A DNA stretch of 64,000 nucleotides, taken from assembly GCA_017475035.1 (NCBI GenBank), contig JAFVGK010000033.1, forward strand, positions 1-64,000. The letters run 5' to 3'. Position 1 is the stretch's first letter. Each line of letters starts with the position of its first letter. The stretch comes from Blautia sp. GTDB taxonomy: Bacteria; Bacillota; Clostridia; Lachnospirales; Lachnospiraceae. The position numbers were made by a program, and so were the translations under genes. Under the pieces are notes generated by a model. That model saw nothing but the letters and a program-made list of their open reading frames with translations. It was not told where the DNA came from and made no database searches. Positions 1 to 8,185 of this stretch are shown here, one piece after another.

Positions 1-155
1 ACTCGGAATCCGCTCATTTTGCACAGAAAGATTTGCAAAGTTAAGTATAAATAGTGCAAAATGGCTACTTCCTCGTGTCTGTGGGCGACCCAATCTCATG
101 CAAAAATGAGCGAGCTCATTTTTGCATGACCTTTTGTCGCCTGAATCATATTATG
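1..155. repeat. Family A hairpin repeat, copy 1
   Basis: The segment contains a perfect 16-bp inverted repeat (96-111 and 114-129, two-base centre) nested inside a second stem, GGCGAC at 84-89 with GTCGCC at 136-141. The right arm, read on the minus strand, is ATGATTCAGGCGACAAAAGG followed by TCATGCAAAAATGAGC. Parts of this consensus recur at 23571, 43278, 50162, 58031 and 59286. The left part (1-45) matches the left part of the 50162 copy. It lies upstream of the TAXI gene. It is a non-coding palindromic element of unknown mobility. Confidence 0.7.
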
Positions 156-231
156 TGAGTTTAAAAGGCTTGGAGAGCATATACTCGTTATAAGATAAGC
201 GTATGCAAAAAAAGCTTCTGGGAGGATGCTG

Positions 232-1203
232 ATGAAGAAAAAAAGAAACAGAATTTCCTTGATGATATTGCCGATCCTGCTGATATTCTTTGCGTCATCC
301 TGTGGAAACAGGCAGAACATCCGGTTTGGATCTGCCGAGATCGGTGGAAATTATTATATTATTGCGCAGGCGATTGCCGGATTCCTCAAAGAAGACAACG
401 AAAATCTGGAGATAGATGTAAAGAAGACAGCCGGATCGGCGGCGAACCTTCGACTTCTGTCAGACAATTATATCCAGCTGGGTATTTCTCAGACAGATGT
501 CCTGAACGATGCCTATTATGGTACAGGCATGTTTTCGGGAGACAACCCGTTAAAAGGGTACAGCGCCATAGCCGGCCTTTACACGGAAGCCTGTCAGATC
601 GTCACGCGGAAGGGTTCCGGCATCAACAACGTCATGGATCTGCAGGGAAAAAGGATCAGCGTGGGCGAGGACGAATCAGGCACTGAGCAGAATGCCGAAC
701 AGATCCTTCTTGCATATGGACTGAACGATAAACTGGTGGAAAAGGTGAACCTGAATTATACAGATGCTGCAGATCAGCTTCAGAAGGGCAGGATAGACGC
801 ATTTTTCTGCACAGCCGGCATGCAGACGACTGTTGTGGAGGAGCTTGCCAGGCGCACAGGCATCCGGCTGATCAGTATCGGGACAGATGAGATCCGGACT
901 TTGCGGGACAGCTATGAGTACTATTCGGAATGTACCATTCCTGCCGGTACGTACACAGGGCAGGAGGAAGATGTAGAAACCGTTGCTGTAAAAGCCGTCC
1001 TCCTGGCTGATGACCAGCTCTCGGAAGCTGTCGTGAAAAAGATTACAGCCAGTCTGTTCTCTCATGCTTCCGAACTGCAGCTGGCGATTCCGGTGGATTT
1101 TTCTGTCACACCGGAAATCGCGGTGGAGAATATTCCCGTTCCTTTTCACAAAGGAGCCTCTGCCTACTATAAAGAGCAGGGTGTCATCATACCGGAAGAG
1201 TAG
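232..1203 (+). CDS. TAXI-family solute-binding lipoprotein
   Basis: This is an extracytoplasmic binding protein of the TAXI family, usually the receptor of TRAP transporters and often a glutamate or dicarboxylate binder. The 323-residue product begins with a lysine-rich n-region, a hydrophobic core and a lipobox-like FASSC, so it is probably membrane-anchored. The mature part starts with the family-typical IRFGSAEIGGNYY, followed by KKTAGSAANLRLL and GKRISVGEDESGTEQNAEQI. I chose ATG 232 because GGAGG at 221-225 abuts the earlier ATG 226 and is well spaced only for 232. No DctQ/DctM membrane gene follows. A GltS-type symporter does, 12 bases downstream. That suggests the receptor feeds the symporter, which is inference. 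Confidence 0.85.
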   Translation: MKKKRNRISLMILPILLIFFASSCGNRQNIRFGSAEIGGNYYIIAQAIAGFLKEDNENLEIDVKKTAGSAANLRLLSDNYIQLGISQTDVLNDAYYGTGMFSGDNPLKGYSAIAGLYTEACQIVTRKGSGINNVMDLQGKRISVGEDESGTEQNAEQILLAYGLNDKLVEKVNLNYTDAADQLQKGRIDAFFCTAGMQTTVVEELARRTGIRLISIGTDEIRTLRDSYEYYSECTIPAGTYTGQEEDVETVAVKAVLLADDQLSEAVVKKITASLFSHASELQLAIPVDFSVTPEIAVENIPVPFHKGASAYYKEQGVIIPEE

Positions 1204-1215
1204 GAGGTGAAGGAT

Positions 1216-2406
1216 ATGCGGACATTCACACTGGATATGTACCAGACACTCGCAATGGCAGTCGCGGCACTTTATCTGGGAAGCTTTCTGAGAGCCAGGG
1301 TGAGCTTTCTGGAAAGATTCTGTATCCCTTCACCGGTCGTAGGCGGCCTTTTGTTCGCCATCCTCAACTGTGTATTGTATGTGACAGGTGTGATCGAGAT
1401 CTCTTTTACAGACACACTGCGGGAAGTCTGTATGGTCTTTTTCTTTACATCTGTAGGTTTCCAGGCTAATCTGAAGGTTTTAAAATCAGGAGGCAGGGCT
1501 CTGTTTGTCCTGCTTGGGCTGGTGATTGCGATGATCCTTGCCCAGAATGGGATCGCGGTAGGTCTCGCGGCCGCGTTAAAGCAGGATCTTCTTGTCGGTA
1601 TGTGCGCTGGTTCCATTCCCATGGTCGGCGGACATGGCACAGCCGGAGCCTTCGGGCCGGTGCTGGAGGATTTTGGCCTGATCGGCGCGACAACAGTCTG
1701 TACTGCGGCAGCCACCTATGGCCTGATATCGGGTTCGCTGATCGGCGGTCCCATCGCCAATTATCTGATCCGCAAAAAAGACCTGCTGAAAACAGTGGTG
1801 AAGGAAGACGATTTTGTACTTGCGGAAGATGAAGAAGCACATCAAAGGGATTGCAGGAATTACGCGCCGGCCTCTTTTCAGCTTATTATTGCGGTAGGCA
1901 TCGGTACGGTTTTTTCTTATCTGCTGTCCAAAACTGGCATGACATTCCCGATTTATATCGGCGCCATGATCGCGGCCGCAGTCATTCGGAATCTCAGTGA
2001 ATATTTCGGAAAGTATACGATCCATATGGGAGAGATCAATGACTTAGGCGGAATCATGCTTTCGCTCTTCCTGGGGATTGCCATGATCACACTTAAGATA
2101 TGGCAGCTTGCCGAACTTGCTCTGCCGCTTATTATCCTCCTGTCCGCACAGACAGTCTTTATGTTTGTGTATGCCCGTTTCGTGGTATTTACCATCATGG
2201 GACACGATTATGATGCGGCGGTCATTACGGCAGGTATCTGCGGCTTCGGTATGGGGGCGACCCCGAACGCCATGGCAAATATGCAGGCGATATGCGATAA
2301 ATATGCCCCCTCTATCAAAGCTTATCTGTTGATCCCCATTGCAGGCAGCCTTTTTGCAGATTTCATCAACAGCCTGGTGATCACGTTTTTCATCAATCTG
2401 CTCTGA
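1216..2406 (+). CDS. gltS: Sodium/glutamate symporter, GltS (ESS) family
   Basis: This is an inner-membrane secondary transporter that takes up glutamate with sodium. The length (396 residues) matches the family's roughly 400. Hallmarks are IPSPVVGGLL in the first hairpin region, SIPMVGGHGTAGAFGPVLED in the first re-entrant loop and ATPNAMANMQAICDKYAPS in the second, with alternating hydrophobic segments throughout. GTG 1207 overlaps the GGAGG at 1203-1207, so ATG 1216, eight bases beyond it, is the better start. The gene is in one operon with the TAXI binding protein. The pairing is unusual because classical GltS works without a binding protein. Confidence 0.92.
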   Translation: MRTFTLDMYQTLAMAVAALYLGSFLRARVSFLERFCIPSPVVGGLLFAILNCVLYVTGVIEISFTDTLREVCMVFFFTSVGFQANLKVLKSGGRALFVLLGLVIAMILAQNGIAVGLAAALKQDLLVGMCAGSIPMVGGHGTAGAFGPVLEDFGLIGATTVCTAAATYGLISGSLIGGPIANYLIRKKDLLKTVVKEDDFVLAEDEEAHQRDCRNYAPASFQLIIAVGIGTVFSYLLSKTGMTFPIYIGAMIAAAVIRNLSEYFGKYTIHMGEINDLGGIMLSLFLGIAMITLKIWQLAELALPLIILLSAQTVFMFVYARFVVFTIMGHDYDAAVITAGICGFGMGATPNAMANMQAICDKYAPSIKAYLLIPIAGSLFADFINSLVITFFINLL

Positions 2407-2470
2407 GCCCTCCGCAATATGCAGCGTCAGGATTGCCGGGCGAAGTTCCCTGGTTTGGGAGGAGATGAAT

Positions 2471-2809
2471 ATGAATATCATTGAAGAAGTCGTTCATAAA
2501 GTTGAAGAAGAGTTCCACAAAGGAGTTGAGGATCTGGAGATTCTGACTTACCATGAAAAAAAAGACAGGAAACAGGATATAGTGAGTGAAAATCTGGCCA
2601 TACCGGAGATACATGTCGGAAAAGCGCAGGCACAAAAAGAAAACCCTCAGGATTCTGCCCATAAAACACCGGATGTAAAGCCGACGGATGCCGGAACAAG
2701 TGGAGAACCTGAGAAGACAGAAAAGCCAACCGTCAGCATTCACTCTCTTGCCGTGCCGGAGATTCACCTGAAAAAACAGGGAAAGGCAGAGAGTTCCCCT
2801 GGCTCCTGA
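2471..2809 (+). CDS. Small charged protein with duplicated LA(I/V)PEIH motif
   Basis: I do not recognise this 112-residue protein. The N-terminal 35 residues (NIIEEVVHKVEEEFHKGVED) look amphipathic and helical. The rest is rich in K, E, P, S and T and is probably disordered. The motif LAIPEIHVGK near residue 44 recurs as LAVPEIHLKK near residue 95, suggesting two linear binding peptides. GGGAGGAG at 2458-2464 directly abuts ATG 2465, so ATG 2471 is preferred. It has no signal peptide. It lies 60 bases after gltS and before the leucine-rich repeat giant. Confidence 0.65.
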   Translation: MNIIEEVVHKVEEEFHKGVEDLEILTYHEKKDRKQDIVSENLAIPEIHVGKAQAQKENPQDSAHKTPDVKPTDAGTSGEPEKTEKPTVSIHSLAVPEIHLKKQGKAESSPGS

Positions 2810-2962
2810 TAACGTTCAGGCTGTCCCCCTGTTCCGACAGTATCCTTTATGGGCGGTATGCCGGTGGGAAGATTTCCTTTATCCGTATATCTTCCATGGC
2901 ATTACCGACGGTTATTCAGCAAACGGCTGACCCGCGGCTGCATGGCAGTAAGGAAGAATACT

Positions 2963-5900
2963 ATGAATACAAAAACCGATATTGAAATCATTTTTTCCAG
3001 TGATTTGCATGCTTCACGAGCGAAAGATTTTGCGAAAACAATGATTTTCGTCTACTTTCAGAACAATTATGAATTGCTTCCTTATGAAAAAACAGACGGG
3101 CAGATCCGGTATCAGGGAAGAAACGTAAGATGCGAGGATCTCACAGCTTATTCCGGACTGTGGCGGGAATACAGGTTTACATACAGAGGATACATGAGAA
3201 ACATCCGCGGACTGGATTCCGGCCATGTAAAAGAAGCGGAGGATATGATCGGACAGATCGTCTGTGACGGGCCGCGCTTCCTGCTGCGTGATTGTTCCGT
3301 TCTCCAGGGAGAAGACCGGTCTGCAGGAAACTTTAATGATTTTTTCTCGATGCTTTGCCTGATGCTTGTATCAACGATTCCCGACATTCGATTTGAGGGG
3401 TTGTGCTGTTCCGCCAATCCTGATCACTATACAAAAAGATACCTGACCCATGTGGTCTGTGATGAGAGCGCCCTGACTTTTGAACATGCGAGAGGCGATC
3501 CTGTCTCTTCTGCTTTCCTTGAATCATGGATACGCTCGGAGGAAGACCATATATTCATCAGGAAAGGCATTGAATTTCCGTATATAAGAGTCAGTATCAT
3601 CACAGATGACAGGGAAGGCCTGGAGCGGGATCGGGAAATCAGCCAGTGGATCGAGCGCGTTAATCAGGTATATTTGCCGGGAGATGCGCGGATGGAGATG
3701 GTCTTTGCAGAACCCAGGTATCTGTGGTCAATGTTTGCCGACATCAATCTGCGCGCACCTTCCAGGAAGGTCTGTGAAAAATATCGGGATATGCTTATTG
3801 CTCTTTTGAAGGGAAAGGGATATGAGACCAGGGTATTCAGTCTCCTGGGTGAAAACGAATGCAGCGGCACGCATATTCAGATTCCTGACAGCGTGACATG
3901 CATTGGAGAAGATACATTTCGCAGTCATTCTGAGCTGCAGAGTGTGATCATTCCCGCCAGTGTTACTTCTATTCATGATAAAGCATTCGAATCGTGCACC
4001 TCGCTGGAAGAAATCATCATTCCTGACAGTGTCACCGAGATTGGATGCTTTGCGTTCTCCCTGTGTACGAATCTGCGGAACGTCATCCTTTCACAAAACC
4101 TGAAAAAGCTGGACACCTCTTTGTTCCTTCTTTGTGAAAATCTGGAAAGAATATGTATTCCTGAGAGCGTGGCGGAATTAGAAAGATTTGTTTTCCAAGG
4201 GTGCAAAAAGCTGAAACAGGTGGTCATTCCCCCAAAAGTGAGGAAAATAGGCGATGAAGCGTTTGAAGGATGCGAAAGCCTGGAAAGTGTCTTCATTCCG
4301 AAAGGCGTCACGGAAATCGGGGAAGACATCTTTATAAAATGCAATCCGGATCTTATCCTGTACGGAGAAAAGGGCAGCATGGCGGAACGTTTTGCCATTG
4401 ATAACGGAATTCCGTTTGAGGAAACACAGCTATATCAGAACGATCACAGCGCAGAAGAGGACGCGGAAAAGAAAGATATACCGGCGGAACAGGGCTTTGT
4501 GATCGAAAACGGAGTATTGGTGAAATACGAGGGCGTTGACAAAGAGGTTATCATTCCTGACGGTGTAACGGCTATCGGCAAAAGTGCTTTCGAAAATTAT
4601 TTCGAACTGACGAACGTGGCGATCCCGGACAGGGTGACCTTTATCGGCGAAAAAGCTTTCTCCGGCTGCTACAGGCTGACAAGCGTGACGATCCCGGATA
4701 GGGTGACCTTTATCGGCGAAAAAGCTTTCTCCGGCTGCTGCAGGCTGACAAGCGTGACGATCCCGGACAGCGTGACCTTTATCGGTGACAGTGCTTTCTA
4801 TGAATGCCGTGCCCTGACGGATGTGACGATCCCGGAGGGGGTAACCGGCATTGGCAAATGTGCTTTCTGCAAATGTGAAAGCCTTTCGGACATACGGATT
4901 CCGGACGGTGCACTCCAGATTGGCGCCAGTGCTTTTGACGGATGTAAACAGCTCAGGGAGATCAACATCCCTGACGGTGTAACCGGCATTGAAAACAGTG
5001 TTTTCTGCGGATGTGAAAGCCTGACAAGCGTAACGATTCCGGACAGCGTGACAACGATCGGCGCATATGCTTTCCGCGCCTGCTTCGGTCTTACAGGCGT
5101 GAGGATCCCGGACAGCGTGACCCGCATAGGCGCAGGCGCGTTTTCTTTCTGCAGGAGTCTGACAGATATAAAGCTTCCGGCTGGGATCACCATTCTTACA
5201 GATTATGTTTTAGGGAGATGCAGCAGCCTGACGACGATAACGATCCCGGATGGGGTAACGGAAATTAGGATGGGGGCTCTCGATTACTGCGAAAGCCTGT
5301 CAGGTATCCGGATACCTGACAGTGTGACCGGCATCGGAGAACGTGCTTTTTCTTCTTGCGCCGGCCTGACGGACATTCATCTTCCGGACAGTGTAACCGG
5401 TATAGGAGAAGCGGCTTTCGAGAACTGCAACAGTCTGATGAGGATCACCATTCCGGATGGCATAACCTGCATCCGGAAGAGATCGTTCGATGGCTGCAGC
5501 AGTCTCGCAGGCATAACGATCCCCGCCGGCGTGACCGGTATTGAAGACTGTGCTTTCAGAGGGTGCAGAAATCTGACGGAAATACAGATTCCGGAAGGCG
5601 TAACCTGCATTGGGGACAACGCTTTTGAAGGCTGCAGCAGCCTGACAGGCATTATCTTCCCGGCCGGCATAACGAACATAGGCGCCGGAGCGGTTCCGGA
5701 GCAGCTGATCCGCTTTGGGGAGAACCATCTGTGCGTTCTGGATGAGGTGCTTGTCAAATGTGATAAAAGCGCAGAAACGGTCGTAATCCCTGATCAGGTC
5801 CGCCTGATCTGCGACAGTGCTTTTGGCGGATGCAGTCTTCTGAAAAAAGTCAGTATCCCCAAAAAGGTAACGAGAGTTGCCGACCAGACATTCTATGAGT

Positions 5901-6586
5901 GCGGCAGCCTGACGGAAGTCATTATCGAAAATGGGGTGACAGATATTGGCTCTCTGGCCTTCTGCGGCTGCCGCTCTCTTGAGAGCATCACCCTTCCGGA
6001 AAGCCTGGAAAGTATTGGTTTTTCTGCTTTTTACGGCTGTCATTGTTTAAAGAACATTCTTATACCGGACAACGTGATCAGCATTGGACAGAATGCGTTT
6101 GGTGACTGCGAAAACCTTACAGGCATCCGGATTCCCGGCAGCATAAAGAGTATAGGCGCAGAAGCGTTCCCCAGGCATCTGATATCTTTTGACAGCAACT
6201 ATCTGTGTATCATGGGACATGCTCTCGTCAAATGTCTCACAAGCGCAAAAAATGTCGTTATTCCGGATCATGTCCGCGTAATCTGTGACAGTGCTTTCGA
6301 ATGCTGCGGGCGTATGACGGAGGTCACGCTTCCAAAAGGCCTGACATACATCGGCGCCAGATCATTCTGTGAGTGCGGAAGCCTGACGGCCGTCGTGATC
6401 CCATACGGGGTCACAGGCATCGGCGAGTATGCTTTTAACTGCTGCTCTTCCCTAAAGAGAGTAACGATCCCTGACAGTGTAACCAGCATCGGGGATATGG
6501 CTTTTCATGGCTGCGGCAGCCTGGAGAAGGTTACCATCCCGGACAGTGTCACCAGCATGGGCAAGGATGTTTTCCTGATCGCCTGA
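2963..6586 (+). CDS. Giant BspA-type leucine-rich repeat (LRR_5) protein
   Basis: The protein has 1207 residues. Residues 1-290 form a non-repeat domain that I cannot assign (starts MNTKTDIEIIFSSDLHASRA). The rest is about 35 copies of the 23-residue LRR_5/BspA repeat, consensus L-x-x-V-x-IPDSVTxIGxxAFxGC. Three spacer blocks reset the array: near 4497 (GFVIENGVLVKYEGV), 5725 (LCVLDEVLVKCDKSAE) and 6200 (LCIMGHALVKCLTSAK). BspA proteins are usually secreted adhesins, but I see no signal peptide, sorting motif or transmembrane segment, so location is uncertain. ATG 2963 follows AGGAAG at 2951-2956; earlier in-frame starts lack such a site. Two repeat units at 4621-4758 are nearly identical at DNA level. 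Confidence 0.85.
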   Translation: MNTKTDIEIIFSSDLHASRAKDFAKTMIFVYFQNNYELLPYEKTDGQIRYQGRNVRCEDLTAYSGLWREYRFTYRGYMRNIRGLDSGHVKEAEDMIGQIVCDGPRFLLRDCSVLQGEDRSAGNFNDFFSMLCLMLVSTIPDIRFEGLCCSANPDHYTKRYLTHVVCDESALTFEHARGDPVSSAFLESWIRSEEDHIFIRKGIEFPYIRVSIITDDREGLERDREISQWIERVNQVYLPGDARMEMVFAEPRYLWSMFADINLRAPSRKVCEKYRDMLIALLKGKGYETRVFSLLGENECSGTHIQIPDSVTCIGEDTFRSHSELQSVIIPASVTSIHDKAFESCTSLEEIIIPDSVTEIGCFAFSLCTNLRNVILSQNLKKLDTSLFLLCENLERICIPESVAELERFVFQGCKKLKQVVIPPKVRKIGDEAFEGCESLESVFIPKGVTEIGEDIFIKCNPDLILYGEKGSMAERFAIDNGIPFEETQLYQNDHSAEEDAEKKDIPAEQGFVIENGVLVKYEGVDKEVIIPDGVTAIGKSAFENYFELTNVAIPDRVTFIGEKAFSGCYRLTSVTIPDRVTFIGEKAFSGCCRLTSVTIPDSVTFIGDSAFYECRALTDVTIPEGVTGIGKCAFCKCESLSDIRIPDGALQIGASAFDGCKQLREINIPDGVTGIENSVFCGCESLTSVTIPDSVTTIGAYAFRACFGLTGVRIPDSVTRIGAGAFSFCRSLTDIKLPAGITILTDYVLGRCSSLTTITIPDGVTEIRMGALDYCESLSGIRIPDSVTGIGERAFSSCAGLTDIHLPDSVTGIGEAAFENCNSLMRITIPDGITCIRKRSFDGCSSLAGITIPAGVTGIEDCAFRGCRNLTEIQIPEGVTCIGDNAFEGCSSLTGIIFPAGITNIGAGAVPEQLIRFGENHLCVLDEVLVKCDKSAETVVIPDQVRLICDSAFGGCSLLKKVSIPKKVTRVADQTFYECGSLTEVIIENGVTDIGSLAFCGCRSLESITLPESLESIGFSAFYGCHCLKNILIPDNVISIGQNAFGDCENLTGIRIPGSIKSIGAEAFPRHLISFDSNYLCIMGHALVKCLTSAKNVVIPDHVRVICDSAFECCGRMTEVTLPKGLTYIGARSFCECGSLTAVVIPYGVTGIGEYAFNCCSSLKRVTIPDSVTSIGDMAFHGCGSLEKVTIPDSVTSMGKDVFLIA
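4621..4758 (+). repeat. Recent 69-bp tandem duplication inside the LRR array
   Basis: Units 4621-4689 and 4690-4758 differ at only two positions (one silent, one Tyr/Cys codon). Other repeats in the array are much more diverged. This marks a recent unit duplication, probably by slippage or unequal exchange. Confidence 0.9.
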
Positions 6587-6974
6587 TGCCGGCCTTCCGA
6601 CACGATCCCAGGAGATTGGCTGAGGAGCTGTGATTTTCATGCCCCAAAAAGATGGATCAGCCACTGGACAAAAACCGGTGGATACGATAAGACAAACACG
6701 TAATCTGATCAACCGGTGTTCCGGATCGTTCCTGCTGCCGATAAGGCTGCTTTCCGGAATGGTGACCGATGATGTGATCCGCGGTTTTACGTATTGCCTG
6801 GTCCCGTTTGTCCGCTCAGCTGACTGCCAGCTGACAAGATGAAAACCTGTCAGCTGAGGCTCATAAAACAGGGAACCGACCCGAAGGCAAAACCCCTGCG
6901 GTTAAGTCATTTTCGGTAAGTCTGCGTAGTTCTGCCGGATAGAAGACGTTTTAATCATGTAAGGAGACAGTCAA
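6587..6974 (+). other. Structured intergenic region / 5' leader of the 6975 gene
   Basis: I see no convincing gene in these 388 bases. Two overlapping inverted repeats compete: CTCAGCTGAC at 6815-6824 with GTCAGCTGAG at 6849-6858, and CAGCTGACA at 6828-6836 with TGTCAGCTG at 6848-6856. They could be mutually exclusive hairpins; no U-tract follows. Further down, CAGGG (6869-6873) pairs with CCCTG (6894-6898) while AACCG (6874-6878) pairs with CGGTT (6899-6903). That is the geometry of an H-type pseudoknot, 70 bases before the next start codon. I cannot match it to a riboswitch class. Confidence 0.4.
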
Positions 6975-7784
6975 ATGAAAAAACTCATCAGTGCTGCATT
7001 GGTACTTATTATGCTCATGTCCGGTTACAGCGGCGTATTTGCCGAGAGTGTGGGCGGATTCACCCCCGAGGAGGTATTCCAGTGGCTTGACGAAAGCGAT
7101 GAAAATGTCAGTACCGCCAAGATGCAGGCTGTGAACGGCGCCCATCGCCTGGCAGAGATCCTCGTCTGCCTTGCCAGTCCCAACGCCGACGAGGAGATGA
7201 CGCAGGAGATGCTGGATTGGCTGGGGTATATGACCGAAAGCAGGGAGGATGAAAACAGCACCCAACCGGATCTGATGGCCGTAGGCACCATTGCCGTCTG
7301 CCATGTTCTGAAGATCCTCTGCGAGGAGATCGACACCGAGGGCGCTAATTCCGAAGGCCTGAATGCGATCCTGGACTACTACAACGCCCAGGACGAGGCC
7401 GCCGAGGACGTGAACGGACAGACGGTCAATGCCCTGGAAACCGCCTACAGGCTGGCCGCTCTCATGGCTATTTATATCAGCACCTCTCAGGAGGAGGCCG
7501 CGCAGATTCAGGAAGCCCTGGATGAGGCTGCCGCCTTTGAGCCCACCGATAATCCCTGGGATGCCATGGCCAACAGCTCCGAGTGGCTTTACAGGATGCT
7601 GTGCGCTTTCGTGAAGATTCAGGACAGCAGCAAGATCGATCAGATCGAGGCCCTGACTGCCTCCACTGAAGAGCTCGTTGAGAATACCGAAGCTCCCGAG
7701 CAGGCCGTCACAAACTGGCTGTATAGCTCGGTCAACGCCATCGGCATTCTGCTTGACACCATCACCTTCGACACAGATATATAA
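6975..7784 (+). CDS. Secreted acidic protein, unknown function
   Basis: The 269-residue protein has a clear N-terminal signal sequence (MKKLISAALVLIMLMSGYSG, cleavage probably after VFA). The mature part is acidic and mostly helical in appearance, with repeated Asp/Glu-rich helices and conserved-looking Trp residues. I recognise no domain. AAGGAGA at 6961-6967 sets the start. Codon use is strongly biased to GCC, GAG and CTG compared with the preceding LRR gene, which may reflect high expression or a different origin. A strong terminator follows at 7808, so it is a single-gene unit with a structured leader. Confidence 0.75.
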   Translation: MKKLISAALVLIMLMSGYSGVFAESVGGFTPEEVFQWLDESDENVSTAKMQAVNGAHRLAEILVCLASPNADEEMTQEMLDWLGYMTESREDENSTQPDLMAVGTIAVCHVLKILCEEIDTEGANSEGLNAILDYYNAQDEAAEDVNGQTVNALETAYRLAALMAIYISTSQEEAAQIQEALDEAAAFEPTDNPWDAMANSSEWLYRMLCAFVKIQDSSKIDQIEALTASTEELVENTEAPEQAVTNWLYSSVNAIGILLDTITFDTDI

Positions 7785-7807
7785 GATATGTAATGAGCTT
7801 TTAAAAT

Positions 7808-7857
7808 GCCCTCCCTTTCGATTTATGCTCTATGGCAGGAAAGGGAGGGCGTTTTTT
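7808..7857 (+). terminator. Rho-independent terminator
   Basis: A 12-bp perfect stem, GCCCTCCCTTTC at 7808-7819 with GAAAGGGAGGGC at 7839-7850, is followed by a run of T at 7852-7857, 24 bases after the stop codon of the secreted protein gene. Confidence 0.95.
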
Positions 7858-8070
7858 ATTTCTCTCCGGGTTCTCCGGATGAGGGTACATCCTGTTGCCC
7901 GTTATGGCTTATGTAGTGATATCCGGAAAGGAAGACAACAGAGGGAATCGGTGTACTGAAACGGAAGCAGATATCTGTTCTGAGGAAACAGCTCAGAAAT
8001 GGTGGTGCCTCACACAGGGACACAGGCAAAGACAGGGATCAAAGATATTTGAAAAACATGGAAATTTCTC
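7858..8070. other. Intergenic region without recognisable gene
   Basis: Between the terminator and the next promoter I see no ORF with a ribosome-binding site and family resemblance, and no strong hairpin. It separates two transcription units. Confidence 0.5.
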
Positions 8071-8099
8071 TTGACAGATGATGAGAGTGAGTGTATGAT
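8071..8099 (+). promoter_or_regulatory. Sigma-A-type promoter of the YtrA-like operon
   Basis: TTGACA at 8071-8076 and TATGAT at 8094-8099 are separated by exactly 17 bases. This near-consensus promoter lies about 90 bases before the first gene of the operon. Confidence 0.85.
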
Positions 8100-8102
8100 A
8101 TG

Positions 8103-8123
8103 TGTATTAATAGAAGTAATACA
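8103..8123. promoter_or_regulatory. Candidate GntR/YtrA operator
   Basis: A perfect palindrome with arms TGTATTA (8103-8109) and TAATACA (8117-8123) and a 7-base centre lies right after the -10 box, over the expected transcription start. The operon encodes a YtrA-subfamily GntR regulator, and such regulators usually repress their own promoter through AT-rich palindromes of this kind. Binding is inferred. Confidence 0.65.
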
Positions 8124-8185
8124 AAACATACAAACAATACATTAGAATCAATATGTACACGAGTTATAAAAAGGAGGAAAGGGAT

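Noticed and set aside
5300..6043. Long open frames antisense to the LRR gene
   Set aside because: The periodic LRR codons create repetitive open frames on the other strand; there is no start signal.
4550..6580. Regularly spaced repeats suggesting a CRISPR array
   Set aside because: The period is 69 bases, it is continuous with a reading frame and translates to LRR units. There are no unique spacers.
6630..6842. 70-codon open frame after the LRR gene
   Set aside because: It has no ribosome-binding site or family resemblance, and competing inverted repeats overlap its end.
6869..6950. Cyclic-di-GMP (GEMM) riboswitch in the leader of the 6975 gene
   Set aside because: Fragments such as GGCAAAACC resemble the motif, but the tetraloop receptor and conserved GACGCAAAGCC are not present in order.
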